Assembly: GCA_003013855.2 (NCBI GenBank)
Contig: ML058384.1
Location: 13,960,176-14,024,175 of the forward strand
Origin: Liriodendron chinense
Lineage: Eukaryota; Streptophyta; Magnoliopsida; Magnoliales; Magnoliaceae
Direction of reading: 5' to 3'
DNA: 64,000 nucleotides
Position numbers and translations under genes: made by a program. Position 1 is the first letter of the stretch, and each line of letters begins with the position of its first letter. The notes under the pieces were generated by a model, which ran no database searches, was not told where the DNA came from, and saw nothing but the letters and a program-made list of their open reading frames with translations. Positions 1 through 10,959 of this stretch are shown piece after piece.

Positions 1-781
1 CATGTTGATTCCTGGCACAAATTCCACAAACAATTTTAACATCCTTTGAGTTAATTGTCTCTCCTTTCTTCAATTCCATAGCCTCGACTTTTCTTGTGAG
101 GCTAGCCACACGTGTACTTATGTTATCTTCTTCTGAGAGGACATAAATTCCTCTTTTTTCCTTTTGTTGGCTTGTCTTAGGATTTATTGGTTTAGATATA
201 ACCTAAGATTGTACATTCTTGGCCAATTCATCAAAATAGTCCCATGCTTCTTCAGCTTCCTTAGTCATGAATTCTCCATTACACATCATCTCTACGAATT
301 TGCGCATGGGTGAAGTCAGTCCTTCATAGAAAAAGCTTATTACCTGCCAAATTTCGTAGCCATGATGTGGGCATGCATTTAACAAGTCCTTAAACCTCTC
401 CCAACATTGGAAGGTCTCATCCTCTTTTTGAGCAAAATTCATGATAAGGCGCCTTAAGATGATCGTTTTGTGAGTAGGGAAGAACTTTTTAGTGAACTCC
501 CTAGTCATCTCAGTCCATGTGCCAATTGATCTTAGCCTTAATGCATGAAGCCAAGCCTTCGCTTTCTTTTTAAGGGAAAAAAGAAATAATTTAAATCGCA
601 CTACATCATCCGTTACATTTGCAAAGTGCATTGTGGCTATCACCTCATCAAATTCCTTAAGATGTTGATAGGCACTTTCACTGTCTAGTCCATGGAATTT
701 GGGAAGGAGTTGGATTACTCCCAATTTAAGATCTATGTTCCCTGCATTATGTGGAAAAACTATGCATGAGGGAGTGCTCAC
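1..781 (-). pseudogene. gag: Athila gag (capsid/nucleocapsid), partial and broken
   Basis: Gag forms the virus-like particle that packages element RNA in the cytoplasm. The frame is open from 781 down to 203 (192 residues). It contains the Athila capsid signatures FHGLD, HLKEF, a WLH motif near residue 78, FFPTHKT, FQCWERFKDL, PHHGY and MMCNGEFM. A TAG stop at about 200-202 replaces a Trp codon seen in element A (G to A). The same frame then continues to base 1 with the conserved RGIYVLSEEDN and RKVEAMELKKGE blocks and ends inside the zinc-knuckle region (CGIC...NQH). The true start codon is uncertain because the leader side carries further stops. Confidence 0.85.
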
Positions 782-1201
782 TCTTGTAGGTTACAAGTAG
801 TCACGTCGTGTTCTAGGTCAGGGAACATTCTCAACCTCATTCTCTCTCGTTTCGGTTTGGCCCAGGTTTTGATTAGGCCATAGGGCTGGGTTGATTTCCA
901 GCCATACTTTCAGACAAAATTGGAGAATCTAAACGTTTCTTAGCACGTGGCTCCCTATCAATCCCTTCAACAATTCCCCCTTCACTAATGAGTCAGGTTA
1001 TTAGAATCCCGAACCCAATGTGGCATGCAAATCTCAGAAAAATAAGAGAAAATGGATTAGAAAAACCTGATTTGAAGTGACTACTTCGACTCCTAGAATT
1101 CCTGTAAAAACAAAACAAAGCAAACAAACTAAGTTAGTAAATGGCTCCTAAAAATCTAAAATAGAAACTGTTTTTAAAATTTTTGTGAAAAACCGTCAAA
1201 G
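782..1201 (-). other. E1 untranslated leader between primer site and gag
   Basis: Non-coding on the minus strand. It matches the leader of element A at 26131-26410, including the TTGGCCCAGGTTTTGATT-like stretch and the block around GGCATGCAAATC. It lacks the roughly 400-bp extra segment present in A. A block from about 1090 to the primer site also matches the short leader left beside the E2 LTR (10815-10935). No other feature is seen. Confidence 0.6.
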
Positions 1202-1219
1202 CCCTTAGTAGCGACACCA
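1202..1219 (-). other. Eroded primer-binding site (tRNA-Asp type)
   Basis: The site lies 6 bp inside the LTR end. Its plus-strand bases match the 3' end of plant tRNA-Asp (as in the intact site at 26941-26958) at 11 of 18 positions by hand count, and the differences I scored are transitions. It is too damaged to prime reverse transcription. Confidence 0.7.
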
Positions 1220-1225
1220 AAAACT

Positions 1226-2776
1226 TGTTCGCTTCCCTAAGTGTAGGGTTGCGATGTAGCAATAATCTCGGTAAGACCGAGGTCGATCCACAGGGACTTG
1301 TGTAGGAACTCACAAAACACTTCCAATGGTTTCTAAATGATTGAGAACTAACTAACAAGAATTTGGAACTGAATGTAAATAGATATTTTGAACTAAAACT
1401 GAATGTAATCAATAATAAAGAGCACTAGGGGTTTAAGGATCTACTTGTAGTAATCATTAATGCTTAATTCGTTGTGGTTTCGCAATTACTCAACTAGAAT
1501 CGAAATCAAATCCTATCTAGCCGGATGATAGAGCAGTTATAACACAATTTGTCATATGTGTGATTCATACGCATGATTCCCTCAATTCAAGTTAGGACTT
1601 AATCACACTCAATTGCATAGGTCGATCCTAATTCCAATAGGTTAAATCACAATCATAATCATCATTAAACTCTGTTACAAAGCATAACTAGATCATGATT
1701 TGAACTTCATTCAAATCACTTACAAAATCACACATAACTCAGAAATTCAGAAAAGGAGAACTTTGGTTGAAAGTTCCCACATAAGAATCCAAGGTCTAGA
1801 GCGTATTGAATCTAATTCCTCGGAACGTACAGGTCTAGAACCATTCAAAACAATTAAGAACTCAAGCAATTCTTCTAAACATCCATGAGTCATCATAAGA
1901 CTAAGAAAGAACACTTAGAACTTTATTCAAACTTTAAATCATTGTTCTTCACTAATAATCCAACTTGAAACCAAAACAAACGAATTAAAACATCTTAGAT
2001 TCACTAAAGCTTCACCTCTTAGCCCTAGCTAAGAGGTTTAGCCGTTCATGATCCAAGGAAACATGAAAACTACTAAAAACATGAAAACTAGAAGAACAAA
2101 CTAGGAGGAGTTGTAGAACTCCGATTTCACCTTTCTCTGCCTCCCACCTTTGTAGATCTCTTCTAGGATGCCTTAGGAATGAGCTAGAGGAGTCCTTTTA
2201 TAGGTTTCAGGCCCTAGATGCAAAGAAACTTCGAAAAAATCTGCAAAAATTGCGCTTCGCGTAGCAAATTTCGGATCTTCTAGAAGAAGCTCTGTTATGC
2301 AGACGACCAGTCTAAGCTCACGGACGACCGGTCGCAAAAGACCAAAAACAGTCCAGGGAGTTTTCTGGAAATTCGAACCCAAATTTTTAATTCAACGACC
2401 AGTTTGACGACCGGTCTGAGTAGTAGACGATCGGTCGTGATTAGTCTAGCAAGGTTGGCAGCAGGGGTCCTCCTGTTGAGTGTTTGGACCGATCAGACGA
2501 CTGGTCCTAGGCTATGGCCGACCGGTCAGACGACCGGTCTTCAATGTAATTTTTTGCACTTCCTTCTTCTCTCCTTTGCTTTCTTTCTTCCACACTTTTG
2601 TGCTTGGTGCTTTGATCTTCAATGTGTACAGAGTGACCTTTTAAGCATTGAATTGGTGAAGTCCCCTTCTCGTTTCTATAATCACAAAACATGCATTAAA
2701 ATAGTCTTTAAACATGAAAACTATGCATAATGAGTGATGAATTGGGGTTAGAATATGCATAATTAAGAGCTCAACA
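1226..2776 (-). repeat. E1 5' LTR (about 1.55 kb)
   Basis: The boundaries are TGTTCGCTTCC on the left and GAGCTCAACA on the right, giving TGTT...AACA inverted termini. The orientation is minus because the primer site and gag lie to the left. A TATA box reads on the minus strand at 2195-2202 (TATAAAAG). Upstream of it, at about 2300-2545, lies a cluster of degenerate GACCGGTC octamers, as in all Athila LTRs here. A short hairpin, CTCGGTAAGACCGAG, lies at 1267-1281 near the 3' end of the LTR. Confidence 0.9.
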
Positions 2777-3552
2777 AGGGGTCACTTCAACTTGAGGGGA
2801 GGACGGTTGGACCCTTGGGTGCCGCCCAAGCCCTCTCTGGCCACTGGTTTTTCCAGTGGGCTGGGTAATGGGGGTGCCGTCTCCTTTTTTATATAACATG
2901 GGGCACCCCTTTCAGTTCCAACGTGCAATCTCTCTCTCTTCTTTCTCACTCTCTCTTTCTTTCTTCAAGTACTTCATTTCCTTTGGTGGCTCTTTTGTTT
3001 TCAAGTGTTGGGGCTTTGGTGGAGCTTGGGACAGCAAGGTGGTCCCCCTTGGTGAGTGGTAAAGGTATGGACCACTCCCTTTCTTTCATTTCATTGCTTT
3101 CCTTTTTACTTTCTCTTCTCATGCTCTCTTTCTTCTCTTTATATAAGTACTTTAAGAGAGTTTGAGGTGGGCCCAAGCTTTTGGTGTTTTCCACATTTAA
3201 AAGGTGGTGCATGGAGAGGGACAATTCAAGCTTCATCTCATTTTTCTTTTTCTTTTTCATACTCCCTCTATGTGTATGTAAAGGGTAATTTTACCATGTC
3301 CATCAAGTGTGCATGGTAAAATATCCTATTTCCTATCATGGGAGTTGGGCTTTGTATGTGTATAAAATGGGCTCAAAGTGAAGTTAAGGCCCTTGGTGCA
3401 TTTTATGAACCTAATACTTCATTTTGGGCTTCCTCATGACCTCTTTTCCTTTTCTTCCTTCATGCCTTCTTTACATGCTTTTTCTTCTTTTTCATCTTCT
3501 TCTCAAGGCTTGGGCTCATGAGATTGGTAGGGCCCACCTCAAGTTTTAGGCT
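2777..3552. other. Unassigned non-coding DNA left of the solo LTR G
   Basis: No supported gene. The segment holds a hairpin with 7-bp arms (CCACTGG 2841-2847, CCAGTGG 2853-2859) and a second inverted pair (GGGGTGCC near 2872, GGCACCCC near 2904) around a TATATAA stretch. Pyrimidine-rich tracts (CTCTTT) follow from 2928 to 3270. It is continuous with 9688-10814 once G is removed, and is probably part of the interior of E2. Confidence 0.5.
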
Positions 3553-4098
3553 CACAATGTAAGACCTGTACCCAAATTAATCAACCGTGCACATCATTTC
3601 CGATGTCGGCATACCCGGAACAGTCCAGATCGTCGAGTTTTGATTAGGTACTCTATTTTGATACCGCAATGACCCGAACTTGTACTTTAGCGACCGCGTG
3701 GGCACTGCGATTCAAACGCTACACGACACGCATTATTACGATACCTGGTTTGGAAGATACGTACGCATACACAAATTGATGTAGGCACACATTACGATGC
3801 ACGTACGGGTGGCGGGTAGGGCCTACTTGCTTAGAATTTAAAAATAATCTCTACAACACCTTTAGCATATCCCCCTTTTATTAATAAAGACCATACCTAG
3901 CCCATACCCCTCTCATCACTTTAGTCAACATCCCATGCCTTCTCTCACTAAAAGTCCAAGCTAACCATGCTAGCCCATGCCCCCTCCCATACCACCCAAT
4001 CCCTCCTCTCTTTCCCTCTCCTCATTCCTCCAATATCTACAAAAAAAACACCCCAAAGCTCTCCAAATGCCTCTTGCGTTGAGAGCAAAGAGAGAAAA

Positions 4099-4129
4099 GA
4101 AGAAGAAGAAGAAGAAGAAGAAGAAGAAA
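4099..4129. repeat. GAA microsatellite
   Basis: About ten uninterrupted GAA/AGA triplets in a longer purine-rich tract (4080-4230) inside solo LTR G. Confidence 0.9.
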
Positions 4130-4319
4130 GGAAATAAAGGAGAGAAAAGATCAAGAAGAAAGAGAGAAAAGAGAAAGATTGAGAGAGATTAAGGGAGAGT
4201 TAGAGAGAAATTAGGAGAAGAAGAGAAGCTTAGAAGCGATCTAACCATCCGATCATCATCCACATTGTGAGTGCACTCCCCCGCTCTTCCTCTTTTGATT
4301 CCTTGATTTTTCTTCTCCT

Positions 4320-7300
4320 TATGATGTAGGTGTGGGACCCACTGATGTGGGCCTTGCTGTGAAAATAATGTGCCATTAGGACCGTCCAAGCAGACCCCAC
4401 CCTTTGAAAGGAAAGGAAGTGCGAGGGTTAGCTTGAACCGAACCATCTGTGGACACACTGACCATGGGACAGGCTGTGACTATTATAGTCATCCAACCTG
4501 TTGTAGGGTCACAGAGATCTGGATGACATGGCCACATAAAAATGAGGCCAATCCCGGTAGTGCGGGACCCATCGTGGGCCCACTGTGATGCATGTGTTAC
4601 AACCATGCTGTCCATTCGTTTTCCAACCATTTGAGTTTGAGAGTAGCCACCACACATGGGACCCACCTTAATATATGTATTTTACACCCACTCCATCACA
4701 TGTGGGTTCCACCATGATATACGTGACTTGTCCCAGCCGTCCAGGCCCAGCCCAGTCCAGCGTTGGACTGTCCCAGGTGCTAGACCCTGGTCATCCCTGG
4801 ACTGGCGGCTCTTGGAGGCTGAGGACCCACCTTCATAATAATAATAATTAGCAATAATAATTTTTTTATATTGAAATGGTGGCTGGAATTCCATGCCTTT
4901 TTAACCCTCATTAGGTCCCACCATGATGTCCATGTTAGATCCAAGCCTTCCATCCACTTTGACTGTTCATTTTAGTGAAAACCAGACTAATCCAAGATTG
5001 GGTGGGCCACACTGAAGAAACGGTTGGGATTGAATATCTACAGTTGGAATACAATGGGGCTGATGTCATCAGGTAGAGTTTAAGAGAGAGAGAGAGAGGG
5101 AGGGGGAGGGAGATTACATATATAGAAAGTACAGCAGGGACGTACTGTCCCTGCTATGAAAACCAACTTGATTCATGGGTTGAGACACCGTCCAGATCTG
5201 CTGGATGGGTGGACCCACCATGGTGTATGTATTAGATCCACACCGTCCATCCATTTCACCAGATCATTTTAGGCCATGAGCCGAAATTGGGGAAGATCCA
5301 TATCTCAGGTGGGCCACATCACCAAAAATATTATGGACAAAGATGTCCACCGTTGAAACTGTCCTAAGGCCCAACCATGATGTTTAATTAGTATCCAATC
5401 CTTTAATATGGTCATGATGACCTGGATGAAAGGAAAACACACATATCAGCTTAAATCCAAAACTCGTTGGTGCCCACGTGGACCACGCCGCTAGCAACGT
5501 GTGTTTGCACCTTGCCCAGCTGTGGCCCATTCAGTGGGACTCACCCTAAGGTATTTGTTTCATCCAAACTGTCCATCCACTTTACCAGATCATTTTAGGC
5601 CATGAGTCCAAAAATGAGAAGGATCCAATCTTGAGTAAACCACAATTAAGTAAATAGTGGGTATTGGTCACCTACCGTTGGAACCTTCATGAGCCAATTG
5701 TGATATTTATTTAGAATCCATCCAGGGACCGAGGGGCCCACCGTGAACTCCCACCATTATATAAGTACGTGTCCCAGGTGGCCCACAAGTTTTGGCTATG
5801 AAAGTGGGCCATGGGCCCTTGTGGGCCGATCTAAAATGAAGCACAACCAAATCTCAGGTGGTGTACATGGCTAAATAGTCCGGCTGTCCCAGCGAATTTC
5901 TCGGGTTGTGGAGCCCACCGTAGAGTTATATATGTTTCGTATACATGCTGCCCTCTATTTTGTCAGATTTTGTAGAGTGTGGCGCCGGTGTCAAGTGGAC
6001 CACACAAGGAACAATGAGATGGAATGCATAAAATTGTATACTTCTTGGGGCCCACTGTGAGATGCTGTTCTGCCATCCAACCTGCCCATACAACCACACG
6101 TGGCTTGGACATGGGCCAAGCCCTTAACACAATCCAGATAAAAGGGCTCAGCTGGACCACAGCCAGGGAGCAGTGGAGATTGAATTACCGGTTGAAAACT
6201 TCATGGGACCACCGTGTTGGGCACTTTCCACCCAACCTGTTGTTAAGGTCACATAGACCTGGATGAGGGAAATTACAAATATCAGCTTGTTCCAGCACGT
6301 GGACTACTAAATAGTGGGGCCCACTAATGTATGGGTTTTATCCTCCTCATCCACCATGCCCAGAATTTGGACCGTTTAGGGGCCCACTGGACCCTGGAGA
6401 CCCCAGTGACAAGCAGTAGAAGCGTGGGGCCCACTGGGAGCTCTACCGTGGCGGATGTCTTACCCAGCTGTCCACCTGCACCGGGCTGAGAAAGGGGCCA
6501 CCTTGTTACATATATTTTATCCATGTTGTCCATCCTTTGGACAACTCATTTGAGGGCGTGGGGTCCGATATAGGTGGGACCACACCAAAGGGATGGTGAT
6601 GGTTGAGTGCCTACCATGGAAAACATCCTAAGGCCTATTGTAATGCTTAAATAACATCCAACCCATATGTGAGACTTGCAGTGGACCTCACCATGCGTCT
6701 ATGCACATTCGGGCCATCCCTTGTGGGGACCACCATGTTGTGTGTGCTTTAACCATGCCGCCCAAATAGGTGGGTCAGCGGTGGAGTTCACCTTGATGCA
6801 TATATTGTATATTCACGTTTTTCACCCGTTTTTCCCATATCACTTTAAGGCATGGGCCCAATTTTTTGGGTAAGCTTGGGGGCCACAAATGGGGCAGATT
6901 GTGTCCTGAGTGGACCACCCACCATGTTATAACAGGGATGATCATGGCCACCACCAAGCCCTTTATAGGGCCTACCACGATATTTACTCGTCCGCCAAGT
7001 TTGGCCCGCCTAATTGTGGGGCCCATTGAGATGTTTAGTTGCGATCGAACTTGTTGGGCATGTGCTTGGTTACTTTTGGACCACCCACTTGGGCCTTGCT
7101 AAGGGGTAGTTGTAGGGCCCACCTTGATGTCCGTCCCAGGCCTACCATGGAAGAATTTCCAGCAAGTGGGAGTCCACAGAGATGAAAACCACCCGCCGTC
7201 CGTTCTTTCCAACTGTTTTGGGAGGGCCCACCATGTAGTGGGGCCCACTTGATGAGGTGCAAGAATCCATGCCGTCCATCCATGGTCCAGCCCATCTTAT

Positions 7301-7960
7301 GCGGATGGGGCAATTCTAAAACCTAAGGTGGGCCATGACACAGGAAAACGGTGCTCATTGAATGGTCGCCGTTGAAATTCCTTAGGTCCACGATGATAGT
7401 CAATGGCCTTCTAATGTGTTGATCATGTTGGCCCTGGAATGAGGAAAAAAATACAAATGTCAGTCTGATTCAACAGTCGTGTGGAGCCAGCCTGGGCGTA
7501 CGATGTTTCATTTAGGTACAAGCCTAAAATTGAGGGAGATTCAAGGTTCAAGTGGGACCCACCATAGGAAGATGTGGTGATTGAATTCCTACCGTTAAAG
7601 CTTGTAGGGGCCACCATGAGATGCTTTTGGCATCCAACCTATTTTAAGGTCACATAGACCTGCACGAAGAGAAATCACAAATGATTAGCTTAGTCCAAAG
7701 TGTTGTGGACCCCTTGTTGAATTTGTGCCTTCTATTTGTTTTGAGAAATCATTTTAGACTATGGCAACCACCTTGACATGCATCTGCACCGTACATCCAT
7801 TTTACCAGGACATTTTATGAGCAACGGCCTAAGCGTGGGGCCGATGCAAGTATTAAGTGGGCCATATGGAAAACTAAACGTCTAGTAGGGCCACCATATA
7901 GGTCCTTCTACTTTCTTTATATTAAGTTATTTAAGGCTGACTATCACAGAAATTGTGTAC
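4320..7960. repeat. Array of diverged GGGCCCACC-type modules inside LTR G
   Basis: The same phrases recur in the same order. One is GTGGGACCCACC or a variant; another is CCGTCCATCCATTTTACCAG (variants near 4941, 5248, 5572, 5945, 6525, 6810, 7270 and 7784); another is a TCTCAGGTGGGCCACA-like phrase. A fourth is CATCCAACCTGTTG followed by AAGGTCACATAGACCTGGAT (near 4491, 6231 and 7631, with a variant near 5391). This looks like serial duplication or repeated insertion of one non-coding family, heavily diverged. I see no transposase or terminal inverted repeats. Confidence 0.6.
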
Positions 7961-9474
7961 CCTACACTATATACATGACTATGTGTATGTGCCAAGATTG
8001 GTAATATGCTAGTATACTTGGACCTAGTAAGGTCGACTTTGATAATATACTTAGTGTAATGCATATCATGCCTATTCATATGCTTCTACTTATCATTTGT
8101 ATACTTGGCTATGAATATGAATGTGACGGAACGAATATTCCAGGATTGCGGTTGGTATTCAGGCCATGGATGTTGGCTTGCAGGTGTACAGTAGAGATGT
8201 GTTAATAACCCTATGATATGGGACTTTTCAGGGAACTGTATGAGAAAGGGCTGCCCTGCATGTATGTATGACTTGCATGACATGTTTGTATGGTTCGAAT
8301 TATATTTGCATATTGCATTTGCACCACACCTTAGAAACATCAGGGTTGTGACCACCATGGGATATTATGATTGACAGTTGTATGGACATCGAAAATTGGT
8401 TATAGCACTTGGGCGCCAAAGATGTCATTGGGTGAAAGTCCTTAAACCTCGTGGCAACGGGATGCTCCAATGGCTGGACCGAGTGGATATATGAGCGCAT
8501 GAGGGCTGGACAATGTAGGCCGCGTTTCCCACTGTGTCGAGGTCGGTTGGAAGGGGGTATGACCTTACCCACCCAGTGCAAAAGGGGCTATATACTAGGT
8601 TGAGTCTGACCAGCTCGTGATGAATGGGTCCGCTATTGTCGAGCCAAGTGGATTTTTGTATACCACTGATGAGGTGGATAGTAAGGTCTCCTCCATTGAC
8701 TTGTTATGCGCACGATGGGCGGCAGCCAGAATCAGAAGTATATGAGACCCCGATGATTCCAAATGATAACCGTATTGAGATGTGGATAGCTAACAGGGTT
8801 GACTTGTAGCATATGATAATCATACATTCATGCATACGGGTTTGTGGATGCGTAAATACAATCTAAGTGGCATACAATCATGAGTCACGGTCCCTAATAG
8901 GTACGTCGACTATTCGGGATCAGGAGTCTATCATTCTAGGATTACTTTACATGTTAGGTTATGGGACTAACATGTATTGTAACCTTAGATGTGAAGCCCC
9001 ATCAACAAACGATACTACGCACTGCCACTCGTTCATTCATCCTGCGTGTTTAGGTTGCATAGCTGTATATGATCTTTGGCTCGGTGCATTATGGCATTGT
9101 ATAGCTTGGTTTGGCTAGTTATATGATTGAGCCTGCCCACGTTATCTCACAAATATATATATTGCATAGCCTTGGTACGGCTAGTTGTATGTTTGATCTC
9201 TATTATTTTTGCTTACTCTGATATTGATATATCACTGCAAAATATCTGTCACACACATTGTGCATATGTACACGCTCTACTAAGCTTCATAAAAAGCTTA
9301 GCACGTTGTTTAATGTGCAGGTTACTGAGAAAGGCAGCTGTTGGCGAGGATGGAGTATGCTCCTTGTTTTTGTTTTAAGAAGTTTTGTATTTACGTTATT
9401 ATCATTGTACCTTTAACAGTTGATTAATGGATATGTGATGTAATGGTTTTTGGTTTGGTAAACTTGTGGTTATG

Positions 9475-9475
<1 letters not shown>
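7960..9475. other. Right-hand unique part of LTR G
   Basis: No gene. The sequence is of mixed composition with several short open frames that have no recognisable domain. It ends in a TG-rich stretch just before the TA microsatellite. It is probably the remaining ancestral LTR sequence of G. Confidence 0.5.

Positions 9476-9552
<77 letters not shown>
9476..9552. repeat. TA dinucleotide microsatellite (77 bp)
   Basis: Uninterrupted TA repeat of about 38 units, 130 bp before the right end of LTR G. Confidence 0.98.
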
Positions 9553-9554
<2 letters not shown>

Positions 9555-9687
9555 TCCTTATAGGATCTCGTTTTCGAGACTTGGTGTAACGCTAGGTGCC
9601 GAAATTGGGGTACTACGGAGGCTGTCAACTCTAGTTTGAATTACGGCGATTGTGTGTCGGAAATCAGATTTGGGGCGTGACACACAA

Positions 9688-10814
9688 TGCCCACCTTAGA
9701 TGGCTCCTTCTTTCTTCACATGTGTATGGACAAAGCTGACTAGCCCACTCTTCACTTGGATCTCAAGTGGGCTAGATTCCATAGTTGGGCCTTTATGGAT
9801 AAATGGCCCAATTCTTCCACCATCTTTTGGTTTTAGTGCACATTCTTGGACTCATTTTCTTATGCACAAGTGTAGTGGGCTCTTTAGAATTCCTCCACAT
9901 AGATGGGCTTTTGGTCCTCATTAAAGCTTATGAGTTTTAAGAGTGCACCACCACACTTTGTGTATGTAGGGTTGCTTTTTTCCTTGGATGGATGGAGGGC
10001 TTGGGTTACTTGGTCATCTACAAGGCCCATGAGTGAGTTATTTTCAACAACCTCACAAAGTTCAAGTGGTCTTTGTAGAAAAGTGGTACTCAAAAGTTAC
10101 CTCTAATGTCACCACCCTCAAATTGATGATCTTTCTTCAAGTGAGCTATTCATGCAATCTTAACTCCTTGATCCTCTCTTATGATGGCATTTGGTGGGTC
10201 ATCCACCATCTTTCTCAAAGATGAGTGATTTTTTTCAATTTGTGGGAAAGAATGATGCCCATAAGTTGGCCAAGTTTGTCTCATACTGTGGGCACTTTGG
10301 ATTTTGGTTTTCAAGTGGGCTATGTACATCATTCTTAACCATTTTCATGATGGTTGGGTGACTCATCAAGCCATGTCCTCTTGTGCTCAAGTGGTCTTCC
10401 TTTTGGTATAGAAAGTGGTGCACATAAGTTGACCAAACTTGTCCTTGCATGGACATTTCCAACTTTGATTCTTCAAGTGGACTATGTGCACCATTTTCTA
10501 CCATTGGCTTCCTCGACTCATATGTGTGGGTAGGCTACCACATTGTACGTTCTCATAGCCAAAACATTTGTCAAGATGATGTACATAAGTTGCTCATGAT
10601 TGACCCAAGAGTGGGTTCTTATGGTTTTTCAAGTGGGCTATGTGCACTTTTCAATCCATTAAGGTGGGGCATTTGAGTTGCTCTTGGGGACCAATTTTCT
10701 TCCTATCTCCCATTTGTCCATGTACATATGTAAAAAAAGATGGAAACATCTCAAATGAGGCTCATTACTTTGATGTGGAAAAAGAACTAAACCTTCGTCA
10801 CACATGGACTTTGA
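9688..10814. other. Unassigned non-coding DNA right of G, with about 165-bp tandem repeats
   Basis: No supported gene. From about 10130 to 10700 a unit of roughly 150-175 bp repeats. TTCAAGTGGGCTATGTGCAC-like phrases recur near 10137, 10310, 10475 and 10628, and a TTGACCAAACTTGTC-like phrase recurs near 10265 and 10430. Similar TCAAGTGG phrases appear earlier (9764, 10062, 10386). It abuts an Athila leader at about 10815, so it may be the non-coding interior of E2. Confidence 0.5.
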
Positions 10815-10935
10815 AAAGAAAACTCCTAGAATTCCTAGAAAAACAAAAAAAAAAGCAAATAAACTAAGTTAGTAAAGAGTCTTAAAAATCTTAAATAGAA
10901 ACTATTTTTAGCAATTTTGTGAAAAACCGTCAAAG

Positions 10936-10953
10936 TCCCCCGCAACGACGCCA
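10936..10953 (-). other. E2 primer-binding site (tRNA-Asp type)
   Basis: On the plus strand it reads TCCCCCGCAACGACGCCA, which differs at two positions from the 3' end of plant tRNA-Asp. It lies 6 bp from the LTR end. Confidence 0.85.
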
Positions 10954-10959
10954 AAAACT

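Larger units (their letters stand above)
1..2776 (-). mobile_element. Element E1: Athila-type Ty3/gypsy retrotransposon, 5' part
   Basis: Read right to left, the order is 5' LTR (1226-2776), eroded primer site (1202-1219), leader and gag, which leaves the window at base 1. The gag is close by eye to that of element A (about 23.2-26.1 kb), and the LTR shares both ends with A, so E1 and A are one subfamily. Protease, polymerase and the 3' LTR must lie to the left of the window. The right flank (from 2777) is unrelated non-coding DNA, probably the interior of E2. The target duplication cannot be checked because the other end is missing. Confidence 0.85.
3558..9682 (+). mobile_element. G: very long solo LTR (6.1 kb) of a chromovirus-like gypsy element
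   Basis: The left end is TGTAAGACC and the right end is GGGGCGTGACA. It is flanked by a perfect 5-bp target duplication, CACAA, at 3553-3557 and 9683-9687. TG...CA termini with a 5-bp duplication and no internal coding sequence or primer site indicate a solo LTR left by recombination between two LTRs. In plant Tekay/Del chromoviruses the LTR commonly ends GTGACA just before a TGGTATCAGAGC primer site; this suggests plus orientation and that lineage, but nothing coding is present to prove it. Inside are a purine-rich stretch with a GAA repeat, a block of diverged modules (4320-7960), a unique stretch (7960-9475) and a TA microsatellite. Confidence 0.75.

Noticed and set aside
2404..2730. Short open frames inside Athila LTRs, for example 108 codons here
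   Set aside because: They cover the GACCGGTC array and show no domain; frames are not shared between LTR copies.
3977..4192. Lys-rich open frame in the GAA tract
   Set aside because: Microsatellite translation; no gene evidence.
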